Source of the DNA: Ignavibacteriaceae bacterium
Lineage (GTDB): Bacteria; Bacteroidota; Ignavibacteria; Ignavibacteriales; Ignavibacteriaceae
Assembly: GCA_013360295.1 (NCBI GenBank)
Contig: JABWCL010000003.1
Coordinates: 62,001-126,000, forward strand
Reading direction: 5' to 3'
Length of the DNA: 64,000 nt
Position 1 is the stretch's first letter. Each line of letters begins with the position of its first letter. The notes below the pieces were generated by a model that had not been told where the DNA came from, did not search any database, and saw nothing but the letters and a program-made list of their open reading frames with translations. Position numbers and translations under genes: made by a program. This document shows positions 31,023 to 39,841 of the stretch, piece after piece.

Positions 31023-33533
31023 TTAAAACTCAGCCTCAATTCCGACAACCGGGAGGAAACTGTATTGGTAAACCGTATTATTTGTGCCATCACTTGAGTA
31101 TGATTGTCCTGCAACATTCTTCTGATTGTATAAATTCTGGATCGCAAGGAAAACTACCAGGTTCCATCCTTTGAAATTATAACGGGAATTGAATGAAACA
31201 TCCAGTCTGTGGAATGCGGGGTATCTTTCGGAGTTCAGGTTTGTCCCGGGATGCCAGGAACCTCTCGACCACACTACTCCCCCTTCTCTCCGCTGCTCAG
31301 TCGTTGTGAATTCGCGGGGAGTGTACGCCCTGCCGCTTGAGTATCGCCATTTGAAACTGATCTCCATATCATCCGAGAATGGAAGAAGATGAGACGGGTA
31401 CCTTATATAGAAAGGCATTTCGTTAATCTCACTCTTTAATCCACTGAATCTCTTCCCCAATATTATGGTGAATATGTAAGGGAATTCGTAATCTGATGCT
31501 ATCGTTTTTCCTTCATACCCCTTCCTGAAATCTTTGATCTTGCTGTTCATATATGAGAAACTTGCTGTCCCGTAAATGTCTTTAACAAGCTTTTGCTGGA
31601 TAACAAAATCTATACCGTAACTATCCTGCTCTCCGATATTCAGTACTTTCTCTGATCTGAAGGTCTTATCTTCGAGGTAAACTAATTCCTCACTGACGGG
31701 TACACGGTCATATTTTTTGTAATATGCCTCTATTGTCATCTTTAATCCCTCATCCCAGATGTGTTCCAATCCTGCAATGTAATGCAGTGCACGGCTGTTC
31801 AACAGATTTCTGTTCACACCGGACTTGTACCGGTCACCGTAAATCGGATATGCGTGTGTCTGATAATAGTATCCGAATGCAAAATTAATGTTCGTTATTG
31901 CCGGAATCAGATAATATGACAACGACAAACGGGGGGATAATTCAGATGCATTACTGTATGTAAAGTGGTCATAACGCAGCCCTGCATTAATTACTAACCG
32001 CTCATTCAGTAACGTAAATTTATTGTTTATGTATGCATAAGTTTTATTTTCCTTAAAGAGGCTGATGCTGTCGTTGATAACTGCCGGAGGCAGGACTATC
32101 GGACCAGTTTCATATGTTCCGTCGTTATCAAGGTCATACCTCGCCGTGTCACCGTCGATAGTAACAGCTGAATTAAACTCCCCTGTCCTGTATGAAACCC
32201 CCGCGTTAAATTCGTAAGCCGGGGATGAGAGATAAACCATATCTAACTTCAAACCGTACTCGTTCTCATCTGACAATTGGCGGTATAGCGGCCTTATATT
32301 CAGGGTTGAGTGCCCGTCAAGTTTCCCCGAACCATCAAATGTACGCCTGATTACTTCAGTAGTGACATCCACGTCGTAGTGATAACGGGTGGTTGAGAAT
32401 GTGGTTGTCGTAAAAAAGTTTTTTGACCAAAGGCTTTTCAGGCTTAGCCCGCTGGCAAATTGATTCTGCCTTACGAACACATTTTCCATTCCGACGGTGT
32501 CAATTCTGCCCGCAAGCAGCGGGTCGGTTATTTCCGGTTCACCAAGAATATCAATGTAATCATCACCAAAAATCCCGGAGAATGAGAGTTTCTGCTTGTC
32601 TGTAAGGTCATAAGTTACTTTATACTGAGCGTCATAATACTGAGGCACCGCAGTTAGTCCGATCGCCCCTACAATAAGGTCAAGATAACTCTTCCTCGCG
32701 GAGAACAGCCAGGCTCCTCTGTTATCACCGATTCCACCCTCAAGTATCAGACCGGCTCCCGCAAAAGATGTATTCGCGTTTCCGGCAATTGTCGTATTCC
32801 TCCTCCCTTCCCTGGTGTTCACAGTGATAATCGACGAGAGCTTATCCCCGTACTTGGAGATAAATCCGCCTGTGGAAAAACGGATATCCTCTATCAAATC
32901 AACATTCACCATATTAATCGGTCCGCCGGAATTATATTCATTTGGATAGTGGTTTACTGAATGAACTTCGATATCATCAAATACAACCAGGTTCTCATTC
33001 GGGGCTCCTCCTCTTACGAGCAGTTCATTATCCTGATCACTTGAAAACGCTACTCCGGGCATACTTTGAAGTATCCTCTGAAAATCCTGCAATGAACCCG
33101 GTGATCTTCTTACTTCTTCAGCATTCAGAACTACTGTACTTAAATTGTTCACCTGGATTGATTTATCAAAATAATCCCCTTTAATCAAAACCCCTTCCAT
33201 CTCAACTGTAGTGGACTGAAGTTTAATCGAAACAACTGACTCCCTGCCGGCGTTTACGATTATATCGGTTTTAATCAGAGTAACATAACCAACCTGCGAA
33301 ACGCGGATTGAATACGCTCCCAAAGGAACTTTGATCCTGAAATCCCCTTTCTCATTGGTAACAGTTCCACGGCCGGGGAGTTCATTAATTACTATTGTTG
33401 CGCCAGGAAGTGTTTCACCGGTCACTGCATCCAAAACGCGGCCGCTGATAAAATTGCCTGAAGCCTCCTGAGCAGAAAAGTGATGGAAAGATGAATGAAG
33501 TAAAAGAAATAAGACAATATGTAAAGTTTTCAT
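31023..33533 (-). CDS. TonB-dependent outer-membrane receptor
   Basis: 836 residues from the ATG at 33533; the extra ten residues before it are not needed. A signal peptide (MKTLHIVLFLLLHSSFHHFSAQ) is followed by a carboxypeptidase-like regulatory domain (about 25-110, ISGRVLDAVTGETLPGATIVI), a plug domain (about 125-240, SPGSLQDFQRILQSMPGVAFSSDQDNELLVRGGAPNENLVVFDDIEV) and a 22-strand barrel ending in SFLPVVGIEAEF. It imports a large or scarce ligand across the outer membrane with TonB energy. The ligand cannot be told. It is a single-gene unit with no SusD partner. Confidence 0.92.
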   Translation of the reverse strand: MKTLHIVLFLLLHSSFHHFSAQEASGNFISGRVLDAVTGETLPGATIVINELPGRGTVTNEKGDFRIKVPLGAYSIRVSQVGYVTLIKTDIIVNAGRESVVSIKLQSTTVEMEGVLIKGDYFDKSIQVNNLSTVVLNAEEVRRSPGSLQDFQRILQSMPGVAFSSDQDNELLVRGGAPNENLVVFDDIEVHSVNHYPNEYNSGGPINMVNVDLIEDIRFSTGGFISKYGDKLSSIITVNTREGRRNTTIAGNANTSFAGAGLILEGGIGDNRGAWLFSARKSYLDLIVGAIGLTAVPQYYDAQYKVTYDLTDKQKLSFSGIFGDDYIDILGEPEITDPLLAGRIDTVGMENVFVRQNQFASGLSLKSLWSKNFFTTTTFSTTRYHYDVDVTTEVIRRTFDGSGKLDGHSTLNIRPLYRQLSDENEYGLKLDMVYLSSPAYEFNAGVSYRTGEFNSAVTIDGDTARYDLDNDGTYETGPIVLPPAVINDSISLFKENKTYAYINNKFTLLNERLVINAGLRYDHFTYSNASELSPRLSLSYYLIPAITNINFAFGYYYQTHAYPIYGDRYKSGVNRNLLNSRALHYIAGLEHIWDEGLKMTIEAYYKKYDRVPVSEELVYLEDKTFRSEKVLNIGEQDSYGIDFVIQQKLVKDIYGTASFSYMNSKIKDFRKGYEGKTIASDYEFPYIFTIILGKRFSGLKSEINEMPFYIRYPSHLLPFSDDMEISFKWRYSSGRAYTPREFTTTEQRREGGVVWSRGSWHPGTNLNSERYPAFHRLDVSFNSRYNFKGWNLVVFLAIQNLYNQKNVAGQSYSSDGTNNTVYQYSFLPVVGIEAEF

Positions 33534-33744
33534 TTTTGTCCTGACGGAATACTTACACAATATTTTTATATACTAACAAAATTTACTACATAATAGCCTG
33601 ATTTCTATATTATTTTTACCTAACAATTTTAAGAAGGATGAACGGTAGAGCAGGTTGTTAGCCGGTACTAAGTGCGTATTACAAAGCATAAGGCTTTTAT
33701 AGAATACCGCAGGGCCAGTTTGATCAGGAGAGATTCTTTAACAC

Positions 33745-33775
33745 CAGCCTCCGGTTTGATATATTCCGGAGGCTG
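33745..33775. terminator. hairpin between the CTD protein and the TonB receptor
   Basis: CAGCCTCCGG and CCGGAGGCTG, a perfect 10-bp stem with an 11-nt loop, 12 bp after the stop of the sorting-domain gene on the minus strand. No clear T run. Confidence 0.55.
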
Positions 33776-33787
33776 TTTAAGGAAATA

Positions 33788-34324
33788 TTACTTCAAGAAT
33801 GTCAGCTTTTTGACTGATACAAATTTACCTGTATCCAGCCGGTATAAATAAATACCAGATGCAAGATGAGCGGGATTAAAAGGAATGGAATATCTACCGG
33901 GAGACAGATGATCATTAACCAGGACAGCAACTACACTGCCAAGTAAATCATAAATTCTCAGCTGAACGAGTGATTCTTTATCTATGTCAAAACTAATAGT
34001 TGTAACCGGATTAAAAGGATTCGGGTAGTTTTGGTACAGCGCAGTTGAAACAGGCATAACGACTGTCTCCTTCTCTGCATCAGTAAGAAATCCATATCCT
34101 CCTGAAACCCCGATCAGCAATGACTTATCAGACCCTTCCATTCTTCCGCTAGTGAACTCACCTACGACTCCCTTTATCTGAAAAACTGGCGAAGAACCTG
34201 ACACAATGCCACTACTCCAGCGTGAATAAGAAATGGAAAAACTCTGAGCTAAAGTTTCCTCTAAAAAGGGGAGTATAATAAATATGACCATCAAAACAAA
34301 TTTGATTGTTCCGGAAAGCATCAC
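33788..34324 (-). CDS. short secreted protein with type IX-like sorting domain
   Basis: 178 residues: signal peptide (about 1-26), roughly 65 residues of beta-like sequence with [43 protein letters not shown], and a C-terminal sorting domain of about 85 residues with [18 protein letters not shown] and [22 protein letters not shown]. Domains of this kind direct export through the Por/type IX route in Bacteroidota and relatives. Its ATG overlaps the stop of the collagen-like gene (ATGA), so they are cotranslated and may function together. Confidence 0.75.
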   Translation of the reverse strand: MMLSGTIKFVLMVIFIILPFLEETLAQSFSISYSRWSSGIVSGSSPVFQIKGVVGEFTSGRMEGSDKSLLIGVSGGYGFLTDAEKETVVMPVSTALYQNYPNPFNPVTTISFDIDKESLVQLRIYDLLGSVVAVLVNDHLSPGRYSIPFNPAHLASGIYLYRLDTGKFVSVKKLTFLK

Positions 34325-35715
34325 TCCACCTTTAAAATATATTTAATCTGCTGACCATTATAAAAAAGTTTATGTCCGTTATTATCTCTCAAATCAATCT
34401 CAATCCAACCAGAGGGAATTTCAGGGCCGTAGAACATTATGATAGTTCCGACGGGTGAATTCCCGCCACCTGGATTACCCTGCCCTCTCACAGAAATCCA
34501 TTCATAATCAGCAGGATTGGTGGATTCCTCGGGAGTTGGCTTATTATATGCAACACCCATAAAAGCTTTCCCCCTGGGTTGATCAGTCATATTCGTTCCG
34601 AGGGAATCATCCGCATATTTAATCCACGTGTATAAACTTGTTCCTGCTGAACCTTGCGGACCCTGGGGACCCTGTGGTCCTTGCTGACCTTGAGGGCCCT
34701 GTGGACCTGGATCGCCTTGTGGCCCCTGATTACCCTGGGGGCCTTGTGGTCCCTGAGGGCCTGGGTCACCCTGCTGGCCTTGATTACCCTGAGGACCTTG
34801 CGGTCCCTGCTGACCAGGAGGTCCCGGATCGCCTTGCTGTCCCTGATTACCTTGTGGTCCCTGTGCACCTTGCTGACCGGGAGGACCCTGTTGTCCCTGA
34901 TTACCTTGTGGACCTTGCTGTCCAGGAGGACCTGGATCTCCCTGATGGCCCTGATTTCCCTGGGGGCCTTGAGGCCCTTGTGCACCTTGCTGACCGGGAG
35001 CGCCTTGTTGTCCGGGAGGACCCGGATTTCCCTGATTACCTTGCGGTCCCTGTGCACCTTGCTGACCGGGAGGGCCTTGTTGTCCAGGAGGGCCTGGATC
35101 TCCCTGATTACCCTGATTTCCCTGAGGGCCTTGCGGTCCCTGTGCACCCTGCTGCCCGGGAGGGCCTTGTTGTCCAGGAGGGCCTGGATCTCCCTGCTGA
35201 CCCTGATTACCTTGTGGCCCCTGAGGTCCGGGCGGCCCAACCAAACCAGTAGTATCACCAACCCAACGACCATTCTCATTTATAACTGCTATGCCATTGA
35301 TGGCAATACTTCTGGGATTAATATCTCTGTTTTTTACATCATTAGCTTGCAGGCTATTAAGAGCAAAAGGAACTGCACTGATTGGCTGACGTGGTGTTAA
35401 TTCCGGATCCTCTCCAACTTTTATCCCTAACCATAACGGCCTGTCAAAAATTAGTTCGAGAGGAGTAATACCGCCAAGAAGAATTGAGAAGAGTCCGTTT
35501 TGAACGAGAACGTCCTGTGTCTCTGTCCAAAGAATATTGCCGGAAATATCAGAGTCGTAAAAAGTAAAAGTAATGTTATAATTACCAGTCAGGACCGGAA
35601 CACCATTACTGTCATTAAGAAGAGCTTGAAAATTTATTAACCTGTTCTGGGCTTGTGCCGAAGCAACAGTAAATAATGAATACATAGCAATAAAAAGCCA
35701 TAGAAGCCTTTTCAT
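34321..35715 (-). CDS. secreted collagen-like (Gly-X-Y) repeat protein
   Basis: 464 residues. Signal peptide ([22 protein letters not shown]), then a beta domain (about 25-150, [27 protein letters not shown]) of a type often found before collagen or coiled-coil stalks in this lineage. Then comes an unbroken Gly-X-Y tract at about residues 160-355 made of units such as [18 protein letters not shown]. The C-terminal domain of about 105 residues ([21 protein letters not shown] to [11 protein letters not shown]) may trimerise the helix. It should form a rod at the cell surface. It is translationally coupled to the sorting-domain protein downstream. Confidence 0.85.
   Translation of the reverse strand: MKRLLWLFIAMYSLFTVASAQAQNRLINFQALLNDSNGVPVLTGNYNITFTFYDSDISGNILWTETQDVLVQNGLFSILLGGITPLELIFDRPLWLGIKVGEDPELTPRQPISAVPFALNSLQANDVKNRDINPRSIAINGIAVINENGRWVGDTTGLVGPPGPQGPQGNQGQQGDPGPPGQQGPPGQQGAQGPQGPQGNQGNQGDPGPPGQQGPPGQQGAQGPQGNQGNPGPPGQQGAPGQQGAQGPQGPQGNQGHQGDPGPPGQQGPQGNQGQQGPPGQQGAQGPQGNQGQQGDPGPPGQQGPQGPQGNQGQQGDPGPQGPQGPQGNQGPQGDPGPQGPQGQQGPQGPQGPQGSAGTSLYTWIKYADDSLGTNMTDQPRGKAFMGVAYNKPTPEESTNPADYEWISVRGQGNPGGGNSPVGTIIMFYGPEIPSGWIEIDLRDNNGHKLFYNGQQIKYILKVE
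34650..35238 (-). repeat. 9-bp-period collagen-coding repeat
   Basis: About 590 bp of imperfect 9-bp units coding Gly-Pro/Gln/Asn-Gln triplets, with longer higher-order repeats of about 90-130 bp (CAGCAGGGACCTCCCGG-like blocks recur). Such tracts change length easily by slippage or recombination. Confidence 0.85.
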
Positions 35716-36256
35716 GATAAAACTCCAGGAAATTGATAAACTATAACTGCAGCCAAATAGTCTAAGACCTTAGGGGGAGTGGCCGTAACACAACGAAGAA
35801 AGCTAATATAAATTCTATTAATTTCCAAACTCAACCTGTGATGAGTGTCATACCCGTTTATTATTTGCGTGCATTAAAATTTAAGGAAAAACTTTCAGAA
35901 TAGGTAAGTTCAATTAGTGAGTTCTCCTTACAAGGTACGGTATGATCACTTGATCTTTCCATCATGAGACAATGGTCTTTCTAAATTGAGAAATCTTCGG
36001 GATCCGAAGTCGAAATATGCGCTTCTCGATTTTCTTTTTTTCTGAGTAGTCAGTACATCTTATAATTCGTAGCTAAAATAAAGTTGCTGTCACAACTAGT
36101 AGCCGGTAAAAAATCAACCGGGTCATTTACTTCCCAATCATTTAAGATCATATTTTGTAAATTTTCAATTTTTTATTTGAATTTAAATTAAAAATATCTG
36201 TTGGATGTTAAGGATATTTATGTTTAATTTTGGGTGTCGAACCAAAAGAGAGAATT
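35716..36256. other. divergent intergenic region
   Basis: 541 bp between the collagen-like gene (minus) and the PhoU-like gene (plus). It holds promoters for both. TGTGA-N6-TCATA at 35837-35852 resembles a CRP/FNR half-palindromic site. I see no RNA or gene. Confidence 0.4.
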
Positions 36257-36874
36257 ATGTTTAAGAAGCTCTTACCTAAAGAAGAAAAATACTTTGAAGA
36301 TTTCAAGGAAATTATTTCTTTTATACGTCAGGCAGCAACGATCACACAGGATTTCTTCAAATCTGAGTCCTATGATCCCGATATCTACCTGAAACTAAAA
36401 CCAATCCAGAATCGTTACGATGAAATCACCTCAAGAGTCGTTAAAAGACTGAACAAGACCTTCATTACCCCGTTTGAACGTGAAGATATTTTCGCCCTTG
36501 TAAAAAAACTTAACGCCATCGGAAATAATCTTTTCGGTGCCGCTGTCCGCGTTGATACATACAACGTTACAACGAAAATCGCCGGCGCGGAGGAACTGAT
36601 GGCAATCGTTCTGCTGCAGATAAATGAACTGGAAAATGTACTGCAGGACCTGCGGCATAAACGGGAAAATATCAATGACTGCAAAGTTGTGCAGGATCTT
36701 GAAGCTGAAGCCGATAATGTTTATAGACGTGAACTTAAGAAGTTATTTCTTGAAGAGAAAGATCCGATGGAGATATTCAAAAAGAAAGAAATTCTTGAAA
36801 TTCTTGAGAACGCCTGTGATAAATGCCAGTCCGCGGCAAATGTTATAATCCATATTCTTATTAAGAATTCCTGA
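36257..36874 (+). CDS. PhoU-like (DUF47) partner of Pit transporter
   Basis: 205 residues from the ATG at 36257 (MFKKLLPKEEKYFEDF); the longer frame adds nine unlikely residues. It is all-helical as in the DUF47/PhoU-like family: ISFIRQAATITQDFFKS, then IQNRYDEITSRVVKRLNKTFITPFEREDIFALVKKLNAIGNNLFGAA and DLEAEADNVYRRELKKLF, with acidic metal-binding pairs. These proteins are found beside pit genes and are thought to control phosphate uptake. pit follows 150 bp downstream. Confidence 0.9.
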   Translation: MFKKLLPKEEKYFEDFKEIISFIRQAATITQDFFKSESYDPDIYLKLKPIQNRYDEITSRVVKRLNKTFITPFEREDIFALVKKLNAIGNNLFGAAVRVDTYNVTTKIAGAEELMAIVLLQINELENVLQDLRHKRENINDCKVVQDLEAEADNVYRRELKKLFLEEKDPMEIFKKKEILEILENACDKCQSAANVIIHILIKNS

Positions 36875-37024
36875 ACCGGAACCGGCAGTTCTTTTTCAGA
36901 TATTATGATATTTACGAAACCCGAAATTTAAATACATTATGGCACGGTAGATTATTCCGGAAGGTTACTTCAAAGGTTTACATTATCAATATTCCAAGAG
37001 AAAAAATATTAACCGATTACGTTT

Positions 37025-38014
37025 ATGACAATAGTTATACTGATTATTTTCCTTGCGCTCGTTTTTGACTTCTACAATGGAATGAATGATGCCGCGAATT
37101 CAATCGCGACCGTCGTTTCAACAAGGGTTCTGTCACCATTTCAGGCGGTGGCTTGGGCAGCTTTTTTCAATTTCGTAGCTGCATTTGCCTTCGGCGTCGG
37201 AGTAGCAACTACAATCGGGAAAGGGATAGTAGATGTAAACATAGTTGATAATTTCGTTATATTTTCAGGGATCGTCGGAGCCATAATATTAACCGCGACA
37301 GCCACCCACGCAGGAATCCCCGTAAGTGTTTCGCACGCGATTATCGGAGGGTATGGCGGGGCTGCGATTATCAAGGGAGGAATACACGCTTTAATCCTCA
37401 CCGGATACGCGAAGGTATTTCTTTTTATTTTTCTTGCGCCAATTATCGGGATGGTTGTATCTCTGATATTTTCCGTAGTCACGATGTGGGTTGTGAAGGA
37501 TTTGCCGGTGCGAACGGTGGATAAGTATTTCAGAAGGTTACAGTTAGTATCCGCGGCGCTATACAGTCTCAGTCACGGGAGTAATGACGCACAAAAGACC
37601 ATCGGTATAATTACAATCGTTCTCTTTACAAATCAATTACTTGGTGAAACATTCTATGTTCCATTTTGGGTAATTATTCTAAGCCACTCTGTTATCGCCC
37701 TTGGCACCTTAATGGGAGGATGGAAAGTAATCAAAACCCTTGGTATGCGCGTGACTAAATTAAACCCATTTGGAGGATTCAGCGCAGAAACCTCAGCAGG
37801 ATTAACAATCATCGGCGCTACAATATTTGGTATTCCGGTAAGTACTACTCACACGATCACGGGAGCAATCATCGGATATGGATCAACAAAAGGCTTTTCA
37901 GCAGTTAAATGGGGAGTCGCCAGGAATATCCTCTGGGCCTGGGTATTAACAATCCCGCTTTCAGCGGTATTTGCAATGATCACTTATATCTTAGTGACCT
38001 ATTTATTTAATTGA
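37025..38014 (+). CDS. pit: inorganic phosphate transporter, Pit family
   Basis: 329 residues, short-form PiT. Both family signatures are present: FDFYNGMNDAANSIATVVSTRVLSPFQAV near the N terminus and YSLSHGSNDAQKTIGIITIVL in the middle. GIPVSVSHAIIGG and GIPVSTTHTITGAIIGYG form the inverted half repeats. About ten membrane segments. It carries phosphate with H+ or Na+ across the inner membrane. The preceding PhoU-like gene is its usual partner. Confidence 0.93.
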   Translation: MTIVILIIFLALVFDFYNGMNDAANSIATVVSTRVLSPFQAVAWAAFFNFVAAFAFGVGVATTIGKGIVDVNIVDNFVIFSGIVGAIILTATATHAGIPVSVSHAIIGGYGGAAIIKGGIHALILTGYAKVFLFIFLAPIIGMVVSLIFSVVTMWVVKDLPVRTVDKYFRRLQLVSAALYSLSHGSNDAQKTIGIITIVLFTNQLLGETFYVPFWVIILSHSVIALGTLMGGWKVIKTLGMRVTKLNPFGGFSAETSAGLTIIGATIFGIPVSTTHTITGAIIGYGSTKGFSAVKWGVARNILWAWVLTIPLSAVFAMITYILVTYLFN

Positions 38015-38053
38015 TCCTAAGGCTTTTTATAATCACTTAGTCAAAAAAACATG

Positions 38054-39724
38054 TCATTTCATACATATCATCTTTCCGACAAGGAATGATTTTCCTGCAG
38101 ACAATCTGTAGAGGTAAATTCCTGAACTGAGGTCATACAGCGAAGAGTTGAATTCCACCCGGTGATACCCCGCTTCCTTAAGTTCGTTATCCACTAGTTT
38201 TATTTCCCTTCCAAGCAAGTCAAAAACTGACAGAGTAACAATCTCCGGTGTAACCAGCCTGTAGCTAATAGTCGTCTCCGGATTAAAAGGGTTAGGATAA
38301 TTATTATACAATTCAAAATTTATATTTCCCGCTTCTTCTTTTTCTGCAGAAGTCAGTAATGAGTCAAACGAAAGAATTCTTATTGCATCCGCGCAAATGC
38401 TTTGTCCGGTCTGCGCGAAGTTCGAAATATAAATCTCATCCGCGTCAGTTCCGGTAAAATTAAAAGTCCCGATGGAGTTCCATTTCAACCCGTTGACGCT
38501 CTGATCAAGCCTGACAGTATCAACTCCGCCAGCGTACTTTACAATGAAGGGAGTATTATTCGCCCTGTTGGAAGCCGCCACCCACCACGCGTCAACCCTG
38601 TACTGTCCCGGAGAAGGTACCCTAATCCTGAACCTGGCATACTGTTCGCCGTTGCCGGTTGTGCAAATTAGTGACGGTGTACCTCCCCAAAAACCACTGA
38701 TACCTGAGGTTGTCCAGCCGGTACCAGTTAAAGTACAGAGTGAGTCCCCTGTATCAATCACCTTGTTATAATATACAGGTGGGAGGAGCGGAAGAGAATC
38801 CGCAATGGTTACTGCAAGCATAGTTGGTATCGCCCTCTGGGCGGTACCCCCTTCCGGACGGTTAATAAGTGTGGTCCCAACCGCCATTTGAGATGAACCG
38901 CCGCCATCGAGATTCATAGCTTCAATGCATCCGAGATCCTTCATTAACTGGGCAAGTTCAGGAAGAGAGAGGCCTTCACTCGCAGCCTGCCTGCCGTCAG
39001 CGACAAGAAGAATAATTTCATTGTTCTTTGTAAACCCAATTGCAGATCTCGGATCTCTATTGGAGTAACCAACGCCGGAACCCCAGAATACTTCCTGGTC
39101 GTAGGTAATCCTGATTGTATCATTATTTATCAATGTTGGGCCGCCGCCGATACCTGCAATTAATTCATAACTTGGTAAACCGTTTACAGGAGAGGGTGAA
39201 GGAGCAGGCACACCCTGTGCATTATTTGTCGGAGACGGAAACGTGTAAATATCAAGAACCCTGTTGCCAAAATGGTAAATCCAGTCCACTGACATTTCTC
39301 GGGTTTCTTTTATACCCCAAAAACTGCGCGTAAGTATATAAGTCTTCCCATCACGTACAACGCTGTTAATATTTTTGGCTAAAACAGTTCCCGGATTGAC
39401 AAGAGCAGAATAGGAGGCATTGCTTGCGAAATCAAAGTAACCGCCATTTACCGCCGCGATGGCATTAAACCTGCCGCTGAAAGCTGTTATCCCCTCTTTC
39501 CCTGCAGGATTAAGATATGGCTTAACCACAACGCTCCCTTTTCTGAGATCCACGCGCAAGAACCAAACATTAAGCGCGGGAGAACTCCGGCTTCCTTTTA
39601 ATAACTGAACCCCCTGAGGGAGGCTGTACTGATTGCTGATATTCACCCAATTAATCGCCTGGGGATGCAGTTCGATTGAGATAAGACAAAGCAAAAAAAG
39701 AATAAAAAAGTAAGTTGGCTTCAT
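38054..39724 (-). CDS. secreted phosphodiester glycosidase-like protein (NAGPA) with sorting domain
   Basis: 556 residues. Signal peptide; a NAGPA/DUF2233 domain at about 30-310 with AVNGGYFDF, GIGGGPTLINN, RDPRSAIGFTKNNEIILLVADGR and CIEAMNLDGGGSSQMAVG, the pattern shared with enzymes that remove GlcNAc from phosphodiester-linked glycans. A beta domain at about 320-455 (YARFRIRVPSPGQYRVDAWWVAASNRANNTPF) resembles golvesin/xanthan-lyase-type binding modules. A C-terminal sorting domain has [18 protein letters not shown]. It should act outside the cell on glycans or wall polymers. A divergent lipoprotein operon starts 117 bp away. Confidence 0.85.
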   Translation of the reverse strand: MKPTYFFILFLLCLISIELHPQAINWVNISNQYSLPQGVQLLKGSRSSPALNVWFLRVDLRKGSVVVKPYLNPAGKEGITAFSGRFNAIAAVNGGYFDFASNASYSALVNPGTVLAKNINSVVRDGKTYILTRSFWGIKETREMSVDWIYHFGNRVLDIYTFPSPTNNAQGVPAPSPSPVNGLPSYELIAGIGGGPTLINNDTIRITYDQEVFWGSGVGYSNRDPRSAIGFTKNNEIILLVADGRQAASEGLSLPELAQLMKDLGCIEAMNLDGGGSSQMAVGTTLINRPEGGTAQRAIPTMLAVTIADSLPLLPPVYYNKVIDTGDSLCTLTGTGWTTSGISGFWGGTPSLICTTGNGEQYARFRIRVPSPGQYRVDAWWVAASNRANNTPFIVKYAGGVDTVRLDQSVNGLKWNSIGTFNFTGTDADEIYISNFAQTGQSICADAIRILSFDSLLTSAEKEEAGNINFELYNNYPNPFNPETTISYRLVTPEIVTLSVFDLLGREIKLVDNELKEAGYHRVEFNSSLYDLSSGIYLYRLSAGKSFLVGKMICMK

Positions 39725-39772
39725 ATGCGTGTTAATTGATAAAGAATACTCCTAATATAACAAAATCTACCC

Positions 39773-39788
39773 TGTGATGAATGGCATT
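39773..39788. promoter_or_regulatory. CRP/FNR-like half site in divergent promoter
   Basis: TGTGATGAATGGCATT lies between the NAGPA gene and the lipoprotein gene and resembles TGTGATGAGTGTCATA at 35837. The second half deviates from TCACA. Weak evidence from similarity of the two sites. Confidence 0.2.
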
Positions 39789-39841
39789 GATTATTCCAAA
39801 ACTGTTTAATACATTTAAATTGTAAATATTTCGAGGTTATC

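Noticed and set aside
34638-35400. long frames antisense to or out of phase with the collagen-like gene
   Set aside because: A 9-bp-period repeat keeps all frames open; only the Gly-X-Y frame has a signal peptide and folded ends.
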